Source of the DNA: Treponema sp.
GTDB taxonomy: Bacteria > Spirochaetota > Spirochaetia > Treponematales > Treponemataceae
Length of the DNA: 12,742 nucleotides
Direction of reading: 5' to 3'
NCBI GenBank assembly: GCA_017613485.1
Contig: JAGADS010000331.1
Coordinates: forward strand, 1 to 12,742
The translations under genes were made by a program, and so were the position numbers. Below the pieces are notes generated by a model, which had not been told where the DNA came from, did no database searches, and was given only the letters and a program-made list of their open reading frames with translations. Positions 5,364-12,624 of this stretch are shown piece after piece (the stretch's first letter is position 1; the number at the start of each line of letters is the position of its first letter).

Positions 5364-7457
5364 ATGAAACAGAATAATCCTAACAAAATTTCTTCATGGT
5401 TCAACAGACGTTCAGGAATCGTGCTTCTTTTTGCAATCGTCCTGGTTCTTGTAAATCTTGTCGCAAGCCGTGCATTCAAACGGTGGGACATCACTTCCCC
5501 AAAATCATACTCACTTTCTGATTCCAGCAAACAGACTGTAAGGACACTTCAGGAGCCTGTCTTTGCCCAGGTATTCTTTAATGACAAGCTTCCTTCACAG
5601 TATTCAACAGTAAGGCAGTATGTATCCGATATCCTGTCCGAGTACAGTACAGCAGGCAACGGAAATTTCAGCTATGAATTCTTTGACATGGAGAAAGACG
5701 AGAACCTTAATCTTGCCTCAAGCTACGGAATCCAGCAGATTCAGATAAGGGAAATAAAGAACAACGAGGTCGGCTTTACTAATGCATTCATGGGCATGGT
5801 CATTTCATATCAGGATCAGATAGAAGTCATTGACGGCATCACATCCTCTGACGGTCTTGAATACAAAATTACAAATGCAATAAGCAAGGTTGTTTCCTCG
5901 GCAAACGCACTTTCTTCACTACAGGGTGGAGTAAAAGTCACGCTCTTCAACTCATCAATTCTTTCCAAGCTTGAGATAAACGGTTACAGAGAAATTGAGC
6001 CTATAGTCATGGCGGCAGTAAATTCTCTCAACAAAAAATACGAGAACATCATCACCTTTGACAAAGTTGATCCTCCTGCACAGGATGTCATTTCACTTCA
6101 GGAGCAGTATGGTGTTCCTGTTTTCCCGATTCAGGAGAATGGCGGTCCTGTGGAAAACGCGACAATGGCAGTAGTAATCGAGGGCGGCAACCAGAGCAAG
6201 TGCATTGAGCTTCAGATAGGACAGACCATAAACCTTACTGCAGGACAAATTGAATACACAATGATGGGACTTGATTCTATAGAAGATGATCTTGAGAAAA
6301 ACCTTCTTTCACTTGCATCCAATGTTTCAACCGTGGCATACATTACAGGACACGGAGAGCTTGACTTGAACGATGCAAACCAGGGTGCAGCCGCTTTTGC
6401 AGAATTGATTCAGGATTCATACACATTTGTTCCTGTTAATCTTGCAGAGGAAGATTTGCCACTTGATATAAAGGCTGTCGTGATAAACGGACCGCGCACT
6501 CAATTCACTGATGCAGAGCTTTACAAAATTGACCAGTTCCTTATGAAGGGAGGAAACCTTCTTCTTTTCATGGATCCATTTGAGGAAGTACAGAGTCAGG
6601 ACATGTATTCAATGCCAGAATATGATCCAATCAACACGGGCCTTGAAAAGCTCCTTGACAAATATGGCATCAAGATGAACAACGATTATGTAATGGATAA
6701 AAAATGCGCCTCATCACAGGACCAGTGGACAGGAAGACAGACAGACATTTATTTTGCACCGATGCTTGAATCAAACTCATTGAACCAAAAACATCCTGTT
6801 ACAAAAAACTTAGGATATGTTCTTGAATTCATGGCAGGCTCAATCGATGTAAGCGGAGCAAAAGAAAAGAAAGATCAGACAACAACTATTCTTGCAAGTT
6901 CATCTGACGAAGCATGGACTGTTACCGACAACTTTATTCTTTCTCCTGAATACATAATTCCTCCTGCTGAGACTGAGATGTCACAAAAAAATCTTGCAGT
7001 TCTTGTCGAAGGAAAATTTGACTCAGCATTTGAATCAAAGCCTGAATCTGGCGAAAGTGACAGGGCATTTGAGCAGTCCTCACACTTAAAGCACAGCTCA
7101 CAAAACGGTAAAGTCCTGGTTGTATCTACTTCTACAATCTCAGGAAGCTATCTCCAGCAGCAGGTTTTCCAGAACACAGGCATTTTCCTTATGAATGCAC
7201 TTGACTACATGAACGGAAACGAAGATGTATGTACTATGAGGACAAAGGGATTAAGCCTGAATACTCTGACAAAGAACAAAGGTACATTCGTAAACGTGGT
7301 AAAATACTTTAACCAGTTTGGTCTTGCCGTAATTGTTGCCATAATCTTTGGCATCGTATTCCTTGTACGACAGAAGCACAGAAACAAAATCCGTCTTGAA
7401 TACGATCCAGATGACAGCCGTGAAGACTCAAAGAAAAAACCGGAGGCAGACAAATGA
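5364..7457 (+). CDS. gldG: GldG-type ABC transporter auxiliary protein with two membrane anchors
   Basis: The protein has 697 residues. An N-terminal membrane helix (about 18-35) is followed by a W-D-x-T-x-x-K-x-Y-SLS entry, which is typical of GldG-like proteins. The large extracytoplasmic region (about 40-645) has the thioredoxin/GATase-like layout of that family, including VAYITGHGELD (about 322-332) and NLLLFMDPFEE. A second helix (about 649-667) leaves a charged cytoplasmic tail of about 30 residues. The ribosome site AGGAGGGG (5349-5356) lies 3 nt after the permease stop's upstream region and well placed before ATG 5364. In known systems such a protein works with GldA and GldF. What it binds is not established here. 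No signal cleavage site is apparent, so both helices should stay in the membrane. Confidence 0.85.
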   Translation: MKQNNPNKISSWFNRRSGIVLLFAIVLVLVNLVASRAFKRWDITSPKSYSLSDSSKQTVRTLQEPVFAQVFFNDKLPSQYSTVRQYVSDILSEYSTAGNGNFSYEFFDMEKDENLNLASSYGIQQIQIREIKNNEVGFTNAFMGMVISYQDQIEVIDGITSSDGLEYKITNAISKVVSSANALSSLQGGVKVTLFNSSILSKLEINGYREIEPIVMAAVNSLNKKYENIITFDKVDPPAQDVISLQEQYGVPVFPIQENGGPVENATMAVVIEGGNQSKCIELQIGQTINLTAGQIEYTMMGLDSIEDDLEKNLLSLASNVSTVAYITGHGELDLNDANQGAAAFAELIQDSYTFVPVNLAEEDLPLDIKAVVINGPRTQFTDAELYKIDQFLMKGGNLLLFMDPFEEVQSQDMYSMPEYDPINTGLEKLLDKYGIKMNNDYVMDKKCASSQDQWTGRQTDIYFAPMLESNSLNQKHPVTKNLGYVLEFMAGSIDVSGAKEKKDQTTTILASSSDEAWTVTDNFILSPEYIIPPAETEMSQKNLAVLVEGKFDSAFESKPESGESDRAFEQSSHLKHSSQNGKVLVVSTSTISGSYLQQQVFQNTGIFLMNALDYMNGNEDVCTMRTKGLSLNTLTKNKGTFVNVVKYFNQFGLAVIVAIIFGIVFLVRQKHRNKIRLEYDPDDSREDSKKKPEADK

Positions 7458-8446
7458 ATAAGAATGCAGTTCAGAAAATAGTATTACTTTCACTTGCAGC
7501 AGTATTGCTATTCGTATATATTCTTCAGGTTTCCCTTGGGAACAAAAGCAAGACATATACAATCTCAACAAAGGATGAGATAACATCCATAGTTTTTTAC
7601 ACAGGCACAAACCAGAGCAACGCAATAACGCTGAATAAAAACGGAGATGATTACACAGTTTCAAGTGCAGGAAGCTCAGAGACATACAGTGCAAGCAGCT
7701 CAAGTGCATCTTCTTTATTTGACAACATGAAGGATATCCACATCCTTGGAAATGCAGCAAAACTTTCTTCATCCAACGAGGAAAGATTCGGTCTTGATTC
7801 AAACTCCCGCATTACAGTTGCCGTCAAGTCTGGAGATAAAACCATCCGAACTGTTTACATAGGTAAGAACTCAAGCACAGGAACACAGAGCTATCTTACA
7901 GTTGATGACTCAAATCAGATTCTTATATGCTCAAAGTCAATGCACACAATCTATGCAACAACACTGGACAACCTCAGGTCAAAGGATGTCTATGGAGTGG
8001 CAGATGATTCAATCACACAGATAACGGTAAATAAGGATGGAGAAAGCTTTACACTCACAAAAACAACAAAAGCTCCTGATACTCAAGTCAATGACGAAAA
8101 CAGCGAGGGAATCAGCATACCTGAAAGCACATGGGTAATCTCAAATTCACAAGAAAGTGCTCAGCAGGAAGCAGTCAGCGAATGGGCAACATACATCTCA
8201 ACATTAAATGCAATCTCATGGGTTGATGAGAAAACATTCAATCAGCCTGTCACACAAGCCGGAAGTCTTTCCTTTATCTCAAACGGAATAACATACAGCG
8301 TTCAGTTCTTTGAGATAGAAGACAATGAAGATCAGTTCCTTTGCTCAGCAAACGTAACACCATACCGCTTCTATGTCTCAAAATATGTCGCACAGAAATT
8401 CCTGAAAAGCATTTCCGACATTACGACAGGAGGAGAGGATGATTGA
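7454..8446 (+). CDS. DUF4340 domain membrane-anchored protein
   Basis: This 330-residue protein has one N-terminal membrane helix (about 8-28) and the rest is predicted outside the cytoplasm. The repeated pattern of short strands, with I-T-x-I-x-x-x (EITSIVFY, then SITQITVNKDG) and an E-RFGLDS stretch followed by V-x-IG-KNSSTGTQSYL, is typical of DUF4340 proteins. These often lie beside GldG-type genes in ABC-2 loci. The sequence is very rich in Ser/Thr/Asn, including an SSSSAS run. Its start overlaps the previous stop (ATGA at 7454-7457), with GGAGG at 7442-7446 seven nt upstream. It is probably an extracytoplasmic partner of the transporter. The biochemical role is unknown in this family. 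Confidence 0.83.
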   Translation: MNKNAVQKIVLLSLAAVLLFVYILQVSLGNKSKTYTISTKDEITSIVFYTGTNQSNAITLNKNGDDYTVSSAGSSETYSASSSSASSLFDNMKDIHILGNAAKLSSSNEERFGLDSNSRITVAVKSGDKTIRTVYIGKNSSTGTQSYLTVDDSNQILICSKSMHTIYATTLDNLRSKDVYGVADDSITQITVNKDGESFTLTKTTKAPDTQVNDENSEGISIPESTWVISNSQESAQQEAVSEWATYISTLNAISWVDEKTFNQPVTQAGSLSFISNGITYSVQFFEIEDNEDQFLCSANVTPYRFYVSKYVAQKFLKSISDITTGGEDD

Positions 8447-9263
8447 TATTGACGAGCAGAAAAAGATTGCTGTCTTGATTGACGCAGACAACACACCTGG
8501 GAAAAAGCTCCGTCCGATACTGCAGGAAATTGCTGTTCACGGGCACATAATCACAAAGCGTGCTTACGGGGATTTTTCTCTGGACACGCTCAAGAACTGG
8601 AAAAAAGAGCTTAACGACAATGCAATTATTCCTGTTCAGCAGTTTGCATACACTCAGGGAAAAAACTCAAGCGACTCTGCAATGATAATCGATGCCATGG
8701 ATCTTCTTTACACGGACAAATATGATGCCATTGCACTTGTAACAAGTGACTCTGATTTTACAAAGCTTGCCACACGGCTAAAAGAAAGCCAGGTTTTTGT
8801 ATTCGGCGTGGGTCAGAAGAAAACTCCTGTCTCATTTGTAAACGCCTGCGACAACTTCATCTACATAGAGAACCTCAAGGAAGAGGAAGATGAGGAAAAA
8901 GAAGACAAGCTGGAGGAGATAAAGCACAAGCCTCACAAGAGCTCTGCAAAGGCAAAGACTTCAGGACCTGGATTCTTCCATCATGCACCGGATCAGACAA
9001 TGACGGACAGGCAGTTCAGGAAAATCTACAAGCTCCTTATGACAGCCTATGACCGTTATGCAGACGACAATGGCTGGGCAGACGTAAGCGCGGCAGGCTC
9101 ATTCTTCAAGAGGCAGGATCCGGGCTTTGACACAGTGGATTATGGATTCAAGAAACTTTCGGATTTGATTGAGTATCTTGACGATGATTTTGAGATTCAG
9201 CGTGTACCCTCCACAAACGGAAGACGCGGCGCAACACTCTATTACAAACCGGTGGCTAAATGA
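8439..9263 (+). CDS. NYN-domain putative RNase with C-terminal LOTUS/OST-HTH-like domain
   Basis: This 274-residue protein is soluble. Residues about 8-143 form a NYN (PIN-like, LabA/MARF1-type) nuclease domain: VLIDADN (12-18, Asp15 and Asp17), KNSSDSAMIIDAMDLL (75-90, Asp79 and Asp85) and VTSDSDFTKL (101-110, Asp104 and Asp106). These supply the acidic metal-binding cluster, so catalytic activity is plausible. A very charged linker (about 145-172, Glu-rich then Lys-rich) leads to a C-terminal LOTUS/OST-HTH-like unit (about 184-274). There a W-A-D-V-S-x-x-G-x-x-F-K-R and a D-Y-G-F-K-K-L-S-D-L-I pattern are typical and suggest RNA binding. It overlaps the DUF4340 gene by 8 nt with AGGAGG at 8428-8433, so it is expressed with the membrane complex. 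That is an unexpected partner for a cytosolic RNase. LabA-like regulator is the alternative name. Confidence 0.85.
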   Translation: MIDIDEQKKIAVLIDADNTPGKKLRPILQEIAVHGHIITKRAYGDFSLDTLKNWKKELNDNAIIPVQQFAYTQGKNSSDSAMIIDAMDLLYTDKYDAIALVTSDSDFTKLATRLKESQVFVFGVGQKKTPVSFVNACDNFIYIENLKEEEDEEKEDKLEEIKHKPHKSSAKAKTSGPGFFHHAPDQTMTDRQFRKIYKLLMTAYDRYADDNGWADVSAAGSFFKRQDPGFDTVDYGFKKLSDLIEYLDDDFEIQRVPSTNGRRGATLYYKPVAK

Positions 9264-9685
9264 ACAGGACAGCCTCAACAATACTGAAAGTCCTGCGGTG
9301 GGTCCCTGCTGTATTCATCGGATGCTGCAGCTGGTATCTTTCTTCCCAGCCCCATGTTCCGCTGCCAGATTTTCAACTATCGGATAAGGTGGTTCATCTT
9401 GTATGTTTTGCAGGATTTGCTTTCTTTACGGCAATTGCATTTTTCGGACTAAAGCCTCTTGATGGACGAAGAATTACAGCTGCAAAAAGAATTTTACTTC
9501 CAGCTGTCGTGATCTCGCTTTACGGAATAATCGATGAGATCCACCAGAGTTATGTTCCCGGAAGAAGCTGTTCTTTCTTGGACTGGTGTGCAGATACAAT
9601 CGGAGCCATCATAGGAAGTTCAGTTTTCTATTTCCTTGTTAAGGCATTGTTAACCCGCAACGACAATGTGTCATCCCGAACTTGA
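9260..9685 (+). CDS. VanZ-like family membrane protein
   Basis: This 141-residue protein has about four helices (near 10-27, 44-62, 78-92 and 112-132). The family motifs are complete: DKVVH (42-46), DEIHQSYVPGR (92-102), and LDWCAD with Asp108 and Asp112. VanZ itself gives low-level teicoplanin resistance, but most relatives have no defined role, so resistance should not be assumed. The start overlaps the NYN stop (ATGA). Only a poor GGTGG (9251-9255) precedes it, so translation probably depends on coupling. The last residues, V-S-S-R-T, and the TGA at 9683-9685 lie inside a hairpin repeat that starts at 9669. The native C-terminus may therefore have been replaced or extended by that insertion. 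Confidence 0.85.
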   Translation: MNRTASTILKVLRWVPAVFIGCCSWYLSSQPHVPLPDFQLSDKVVHLVCFAGFAFFTAIAFFGLKPLDGRRITAAKRILLPAVVISLYGIIDEIHQSYVPGRSCSFLDWCADTIGAIIGSSVFYFLVKALLTRNDNVSSRT

Positions 9686-9747
9686 TTCGGGATCCCCCGT
9701 TGACCTGACAGGGCAAAGAGAGATTCCGGGTCAGGCCCGGAATGACA
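9669..9747. repeat. 79-bp palindromic intergenic repeat with two perfect hairpins
   Basis: The element is bounded by TGTCAT (9669-9674) and ATGACA (9742-9747). Two perfect 8-bp stems with 5-nt loops lie at 9673-9693 (ATCCCGAA/TTCGGGAT) and 9723-9743 (ATTCCGGG/CCCGGAAT). The middle holds an imperfect palindrome around CCTGACAGG. The arms also match each other as an inverted repeat with one mismatch, so the whole could fold as one long arm or as a cruciform. This looks like the TGTCATCCCGAACTTGATTCG type of dispersed repeat seen in several bacterial groups, a recognition from memory. It overlaps the end of the VanZ gene and may stop transcription, although the T-run (9762-9768) starts some 18 nt after the second stem. 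Confidence 0.8.
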
Positions 9748-9776
9748 GTATAGCTTTATAATTTTTTTCTTTCCGA

Positions 9777-9798
9777 TTGACATTTTTTTTAGTATATT
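9777..9798 (+). promoter_or_regulatory. Promoter-like boxes before the alarmone synthetase gene
   Basis: A perfect TTGACA (9777-9782) is followed by a T8 run and TATATT (9793-9798). The gap is only 10 bp, too short for a normal sigma70 pair, so one box is probably fortuitous. If TATATT is the real -10, transcription begins near 9805 and the message would start at the ATG at 9806. The gap 9748-9805 otherwise holds only T-rich sequence. Confidence 0.35.
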
Positions 9799-9805
9799 TA
9801 ACTGT

Positions 9806-10507
9806 ATGAACAATGAACTTATATTAAAAAAGGCAGCAGAGGACAACAGGAACATACTCTCAAACCCGCAGGATATCCTGAACAGGGCAATGGAACTTCA
9901 GCAGCTTCTGATGCTTTATGAAAGCGGAATAAAACAGATAACGACAAAATTTGAGATACTCGAGGATGAATTTGAAAGCCGCCACATGCGGAACCCTATA
10001 GAGACTATCACAAGCCGCATAAAGGACCCCATGAGCATTGCCGAGAAGCTCCAGAGGAAAGGTCTTGCCCTCACAGTTGACAATATGGTTAACAAGCTTT
10101 ACGACATTGCGGGAATACGCGTGACATGTCCCTTTATAAGCGATGTCTACCACGTGACCCAGATGCTTCTTCAGCAGGACGACATAGACTTGATAGAGAT
10201 GAAGGATTACATTAAGAACCCGAAACCAAGCGGATACAGAAGCCTTCATGTAATCGTAAAAGTCGGGGTTTACTTCAGCGACCAGAAGCGTGAGATTCCT
10301 GTGGAGATCCAGATCCGCACTATTGCAATGGATTTCTGGGCAAGCCTTGAGCATCAGCTTCATTACAAGAAAGACTATGAGATGCCGAAGGACATAAGCA
10401 AGGAACTAAAGGAAATTGCAGACACTATCACGGAGAATGACAGGCGTATGCAGGAACTTGCCAAAAACATTCCGGGATTTGTTGACTACAGCCAGGGCGT
10501 CATCTAG
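9806..10507 (+). CDS. Small alarmone synthetase, RelQ/YjbM type (GTP pyrophosphokinase)
   Basis: This 233-residue cytosolic enzyme consists of a single RelA/SpoT synthetase domain. It should transfer pyrophosphate from ATP to GTP or GDP to make (p)ppGpp. The motifs are DIAGIRV (100-106, Asp100 as the Mg2+ ligand), DYIKNPKPSGYRSLH (134-148, Tyr144 expected to stack on the guanine) and VEIQIRT (166-172, catalytic Glu167), then FWASLEHQLHYK (177-188). No hydrolase, TGS or ACT domain is present, so it is not a long Rel. It is about 20 residues longer than typical RelQ at the N-terminus. ATG 9806 has no Shine-Dalgarno. ATG at 9890 (Met29) is an alternative start with a weak AGGG. It stands alone after a repeat and before the antiporter's own promoter. 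Confidence 0.9.
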   Translation: MNNELILKKAAEDNRNILSNPQDILNRAMELQQLLMLYESGIKQITTKFEILEDEFESRHMRNPIETITSRIKDPMSIAEKLQRKGLALTVDNMVNKLYDIAGIRVTCPFISDVYHVTQMLLQQDDIDLIEMKDYIKNPKPSGYRSLHVIVKVGVYFSDQKREIPVEIQIRTIAMDFWASLEHQLHYKKDYEMPKDISKELKEIADTITENDRRMQELAKNIPGFVDYSQGVI

Positions 10508-10542
10508 GACAATACAGTCAGAAAATTCAAATTTCCTCGGTC

Positions 10543-10571
10543 TTGAAGATAAGATGTAAAAGTGATAATAT
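10543..10571 (+). promoter_or_regulatory. Candidate promoter for the antiporter gene
   Basis: TTGAAG (10543-10548), a 17-bp spacer, and TAATAT (10566-10571) preceded by TG at 10563-10564 form a plausible extended -10 promoter. Transcription would begin near 10578. It leads into a ribosome site AGAGGT (10588-10593) 6 nt before ATG 10600. This also argues that the in-frame TTG at 10543 is part of the promoter rather than a start codon. Confidence 0.5.
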
Positions 10572-10599
10572 GCTTTTCAATTTAACTAGAGGTAATCGA

Positions 10600-11826
10600 A
10601 TGGAAACCGTAGATATCGTCAGGCAGCTTGCAATCATCATTATTTTCGCAAAGTTGTTCGGGCTTGTGGCACGCAAACTCAAGGCACCACAGGTAGCAGG
10701 TGAAATAATTGCAGGCCTTTTAATCGGTCCAAGTGTCCTGGGATGGGTGCAGGCATCTGACTTTATGGCGGGCATGGCGGAAATCGGCGTCATCATGCTT
10801 ATGTTCAACGCAGGCCTCAACACAAACATTCAGGATTTAAAGAAATCTGGATTTAAGGCTACTCTTATCGCATGTGCGGGTGTTGCAATTCCACTGGTTG
10901 CAGGCGTTGTCCTTTTCATGTGCTTCTACGGATTTGACAGGATAGGCTCAACTCAATTCTACAAGGCTCTTTTTATCGGAACCATTTTGACGGCTACATC
11001 GGTAAGCATCACTGTCCAGACGTTAAAGGAGCTGGGAAAGCTTTCATCGTTTATCGGAACAACAATCGTAAGCGCCGCAATAATCGATGACGTAATCGGA
11101 ATCATCATCCTGACCTTTGTAATCGGCTTGAATCCAAACAATGCATCAACAGACTCAGGAAGCGCAATAATAGAGACTATAATCAAGACAATCCTCTTCT
11201 TTGCACTTTCAATCATTCTCGGTTATATCTTCTACAAGGTTTTCAAACGCTACGAGAAAAAGCATTCACACGAAAGACGCATCCCTATCGTTGGTCTTGC
11301 ACTGGCATTCTCCATGTCATATATCGCCCAGCACTTTTTTGGTGTTGCAGACATCACGGGTGCATACATCGCAGGTGTAATTCTCTGCTCAACAAAGGAC
11401 TCCCCGTATATCGCACGCAAGATGGACGTAAACTCATACATGCTGTTCGGTCCTGTGTTTTTCTGCTCAATCGGTCTGCAGACAAACATCAAGACAATGG
11501 ATCTTTCAATTCTATTTTTCGCCGTTGCATTTGTGATTGTGGGTATGGCAGCAAAAATCATAGGATGCGGATCTGTGTCAAAGCTCACAGGCTTCAACTG
11601 GAATGACAGCCTTAAAATCGGAATCGGAATGATGACCCGTGGAGAGGTTGCCTTGATTGTAACACAAAGAGGTCTTGCCGCAGGAATTCTTGACAATGCG
11701 TTTTTTACTGCGGTAATCCTTCTTATAATCGTTTCTTCCATAACAACACCGATTGCACTAAAGGCACTTTACAAAAAAGACAGTGTAGATGGAGATATGA
11801 AAATCAAAGGTGATATAAATGCTTGA
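10600..11826 (+). CDS. CPA2-type cation:proton antiporter (Na+/H+ exchanger family)
   Basis: This 408-residue membrane protein has about 11-12 helices and exchanges Na+ or K+ for protons across the inner membrane. Family features are the K-x-P-Q-V-A-GE-I-I-AG-L-x-x-GPSVLG opening (28-48), the SAAIIDDVIGI helix with Asp163-Asp164 expected to bind the ion, and the late M-M-T-RGEVALIV segment. The usual L-x-G-L-E-T/D spot after helix 3 reads MFNAGLNTN (68-76), with Asn where an acidic residue is common. The cytosolic TrkA/RCK domain seen in KefB/C-like members is absent. I chose ATG 10600 because AGAGGT lies 6 nt upstream; a longer reading from TTG 10543 adds 19 polar residues encoded by the promoter. 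The next gene overlaps its end by 8 nt. Confidence 0.87.
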   Translation: METVDIVRQLAIIIIFAKLFGLVARKLKAPQVAGEIIAGLLIGPSVLGWVQASDFMAGMAEIGVIMLMFNAGLNTNIQDLKKSGFKATLIACAGVAIPLVAGVVLFMCFYGFDRIGSTQFYKALFIGTILTATSVSITVQTLKELGKLSSFIGTTIVSAAIIDDVIGIIILTFVIGLNPNNASTDSGSAIIETIIKTILFFALSIILGYIFYKVFKRYEKKHSHERRIPIVGLALAFSMSYIAQHFFGVADITGAYIAGVILCSTKDSPYIARKMDVNSYMLFGPVFFCSIGLQTNIKTMDLSILFFAVAFVIVGMAAKIIGCGSVSKLTGFNWNDSLKIGIGMMTRGEVALIVTQRGLAAGILDNAFFTAVILLIIVSSITTPIALKALYKKDSVDGDMKIKGDINA

Positions 11827-12577
11827 AAGAGAACAGATATATCAGGCGGTAAAGACACAGCTGTCCTATGAATTCAACTGCAGCCCGGACGATTTCTTTG
11901 GAAACGTGAACATAATCACAAAAGCGGCAATGCATGAAAAGCGAAGAAGATTTTCCGACAAGGAATTCTTTTTGCAGATGGCGACATTCGGGAACAATAC
12001 AGTTATTTCCGCAAATGAAAAAATTCATCCATGGCTCAGGGAATGGCAGAAAGACAACAGGGGTTTCTGGCTTTTTGAGCAGAACCATTTTTTTGAGCTT
12101 GAAACTGAGCTCAGGAAATATGGTTATAAAATGAATTTGACCCACCATATGTTTTTGCCTAAGCCTGAACTTTTGGAAATCAACACAGATCTTAAAATCA
12201 AATGGCTTGAGCAAAAGGACATCTCTCCATATTATGGCAGAAAAGAATTTCCCAATGCACTATGTGAGGAATTCAAACCGGATCGGCCGGATGTGCTTGC
12301 CATAATCGCACTGGACGGAGACAAAATCATGGGAATGGCAGGCTGCTCTGCTGACTGTCCTGAGATGTGGCAGATTGGAATCGATGTGCTTCCCGAATAC
12401 CGTGGAAGAAAAATCGGTACGACTCTGGTTACACTTTTACGAAATGAGTGTTTCCGTCGCGGAGCAATCCCCTATTACGGAACAAGCCTTTCAAACCTCG
12501 GTTCATGGAAAATCGCACTTGCAAGCGGATTCGAGCCTGCATGGGTAGAAACTGAATCACAGGAAATAAAAAAATAA
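11819..12577 (+). CDS. GNAT family N-acetyltransferase with distinct N-terminal region
   Basis: The protein has 252 residues. The second half (about 125-247) has a GNAT fold. Strands around VLAIIALDGDKIMGMAGC are followed by WQIGIDVLPEYRGRKIGT (up to 201), the acetyl-CoA pyrophosphate-binding stretch, with Lys198 where the R-x-x-G-x-G motif has Gly. The GTSLSNLGSWKIALASGFEPA segment (about 221-241) matches the usual N-x-x-S-x-x-x-x-x-x-GF end. The first about 120 residues (NCSPDDF, then NTVISANEKIHPWL) form a conserved-looking N-terminal region seen, I believe, in a clostridial/spirochaetal subgroup. The substrate is unknown. The start overlaps the antiporter stop by 8 nt with AAAGGTGA about 6 nt upstream, so the two are probably one transcript. 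Confidence 0.83.
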   Translation: MLEREQIYQAVKTQLSYEFNCSPDDFFGNVNIITKAAMHEKRRRFSDKEFFLQMATFGNNTVISANEKIHPWLREWQKDNRGFWLFEQNHFFELETELRKYGYKMNLTHHMFLPKPELLEINTDLKIKWLEQKDISPYYGRKEFPNALCEEFKPDRPDVLAIIALDGDKIMGMAGCSADCPEMWQIGIDVLPEYRGRKIGTTLVTLLRNECFRRGAIPYYGTSLSNLGSWKIALASGFEPAWVETESQEIKK

Positions 12578-12606
12578 TTGACGGATTGAAGGTATGAAAA
12601 TATAAT
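12578..12606 (+). promoter_or_regulatory. Strong sigma70-type promoter for the LUD-domain gene
   Basis: TTGACG (12578-12583), exactly 17 bp, then TATAAT (12601-12606): five of six and six of six consensus bases. It starts directly after the acetyltransferase stop. The predicted start is near 12613, so the message would begin within or at the ribosome site GGGAGAGGTG (12610-12618) and have a leader of only about 12 nt. Confidence 0.65.
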
Positions 12607-12624
12607 GAAGGGAGAGGTGTCAGA

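Noticed and set aside
9260..9685. Glycopeptide resistance gene
   Set aside because: VanZ-like motifs alone do not show resistance, and no van cluster is present; it is kept as a VanZ-like protein of unknown role.
9628..9855. Minus-strand frame of 75 codons over the repeat
   Set aside because: Its coding potential comes from the palindromic repeat; the rest overlaps the VanZ gene end and the alarmone synthetase start.
9860..10363. Minus-strand frame of 167 codons
   Set aside because: It lies wholly inside the alarmone synthetase gene and has no recognisable motif; it is a shadow frame.
10543..10599. TTG-initiated N-terminal extension of the antiporter
   Set aside because: It adds 19 polar residues, has no ribosome site, and overlaps a good promoter; ATG 10600 has AGAGGT at the right distance.
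11250..11741. Minus-strand frame of 163 codons
   Set aside because: It is antisense to the antiporter gene and shows no family pattern or ribosome site.
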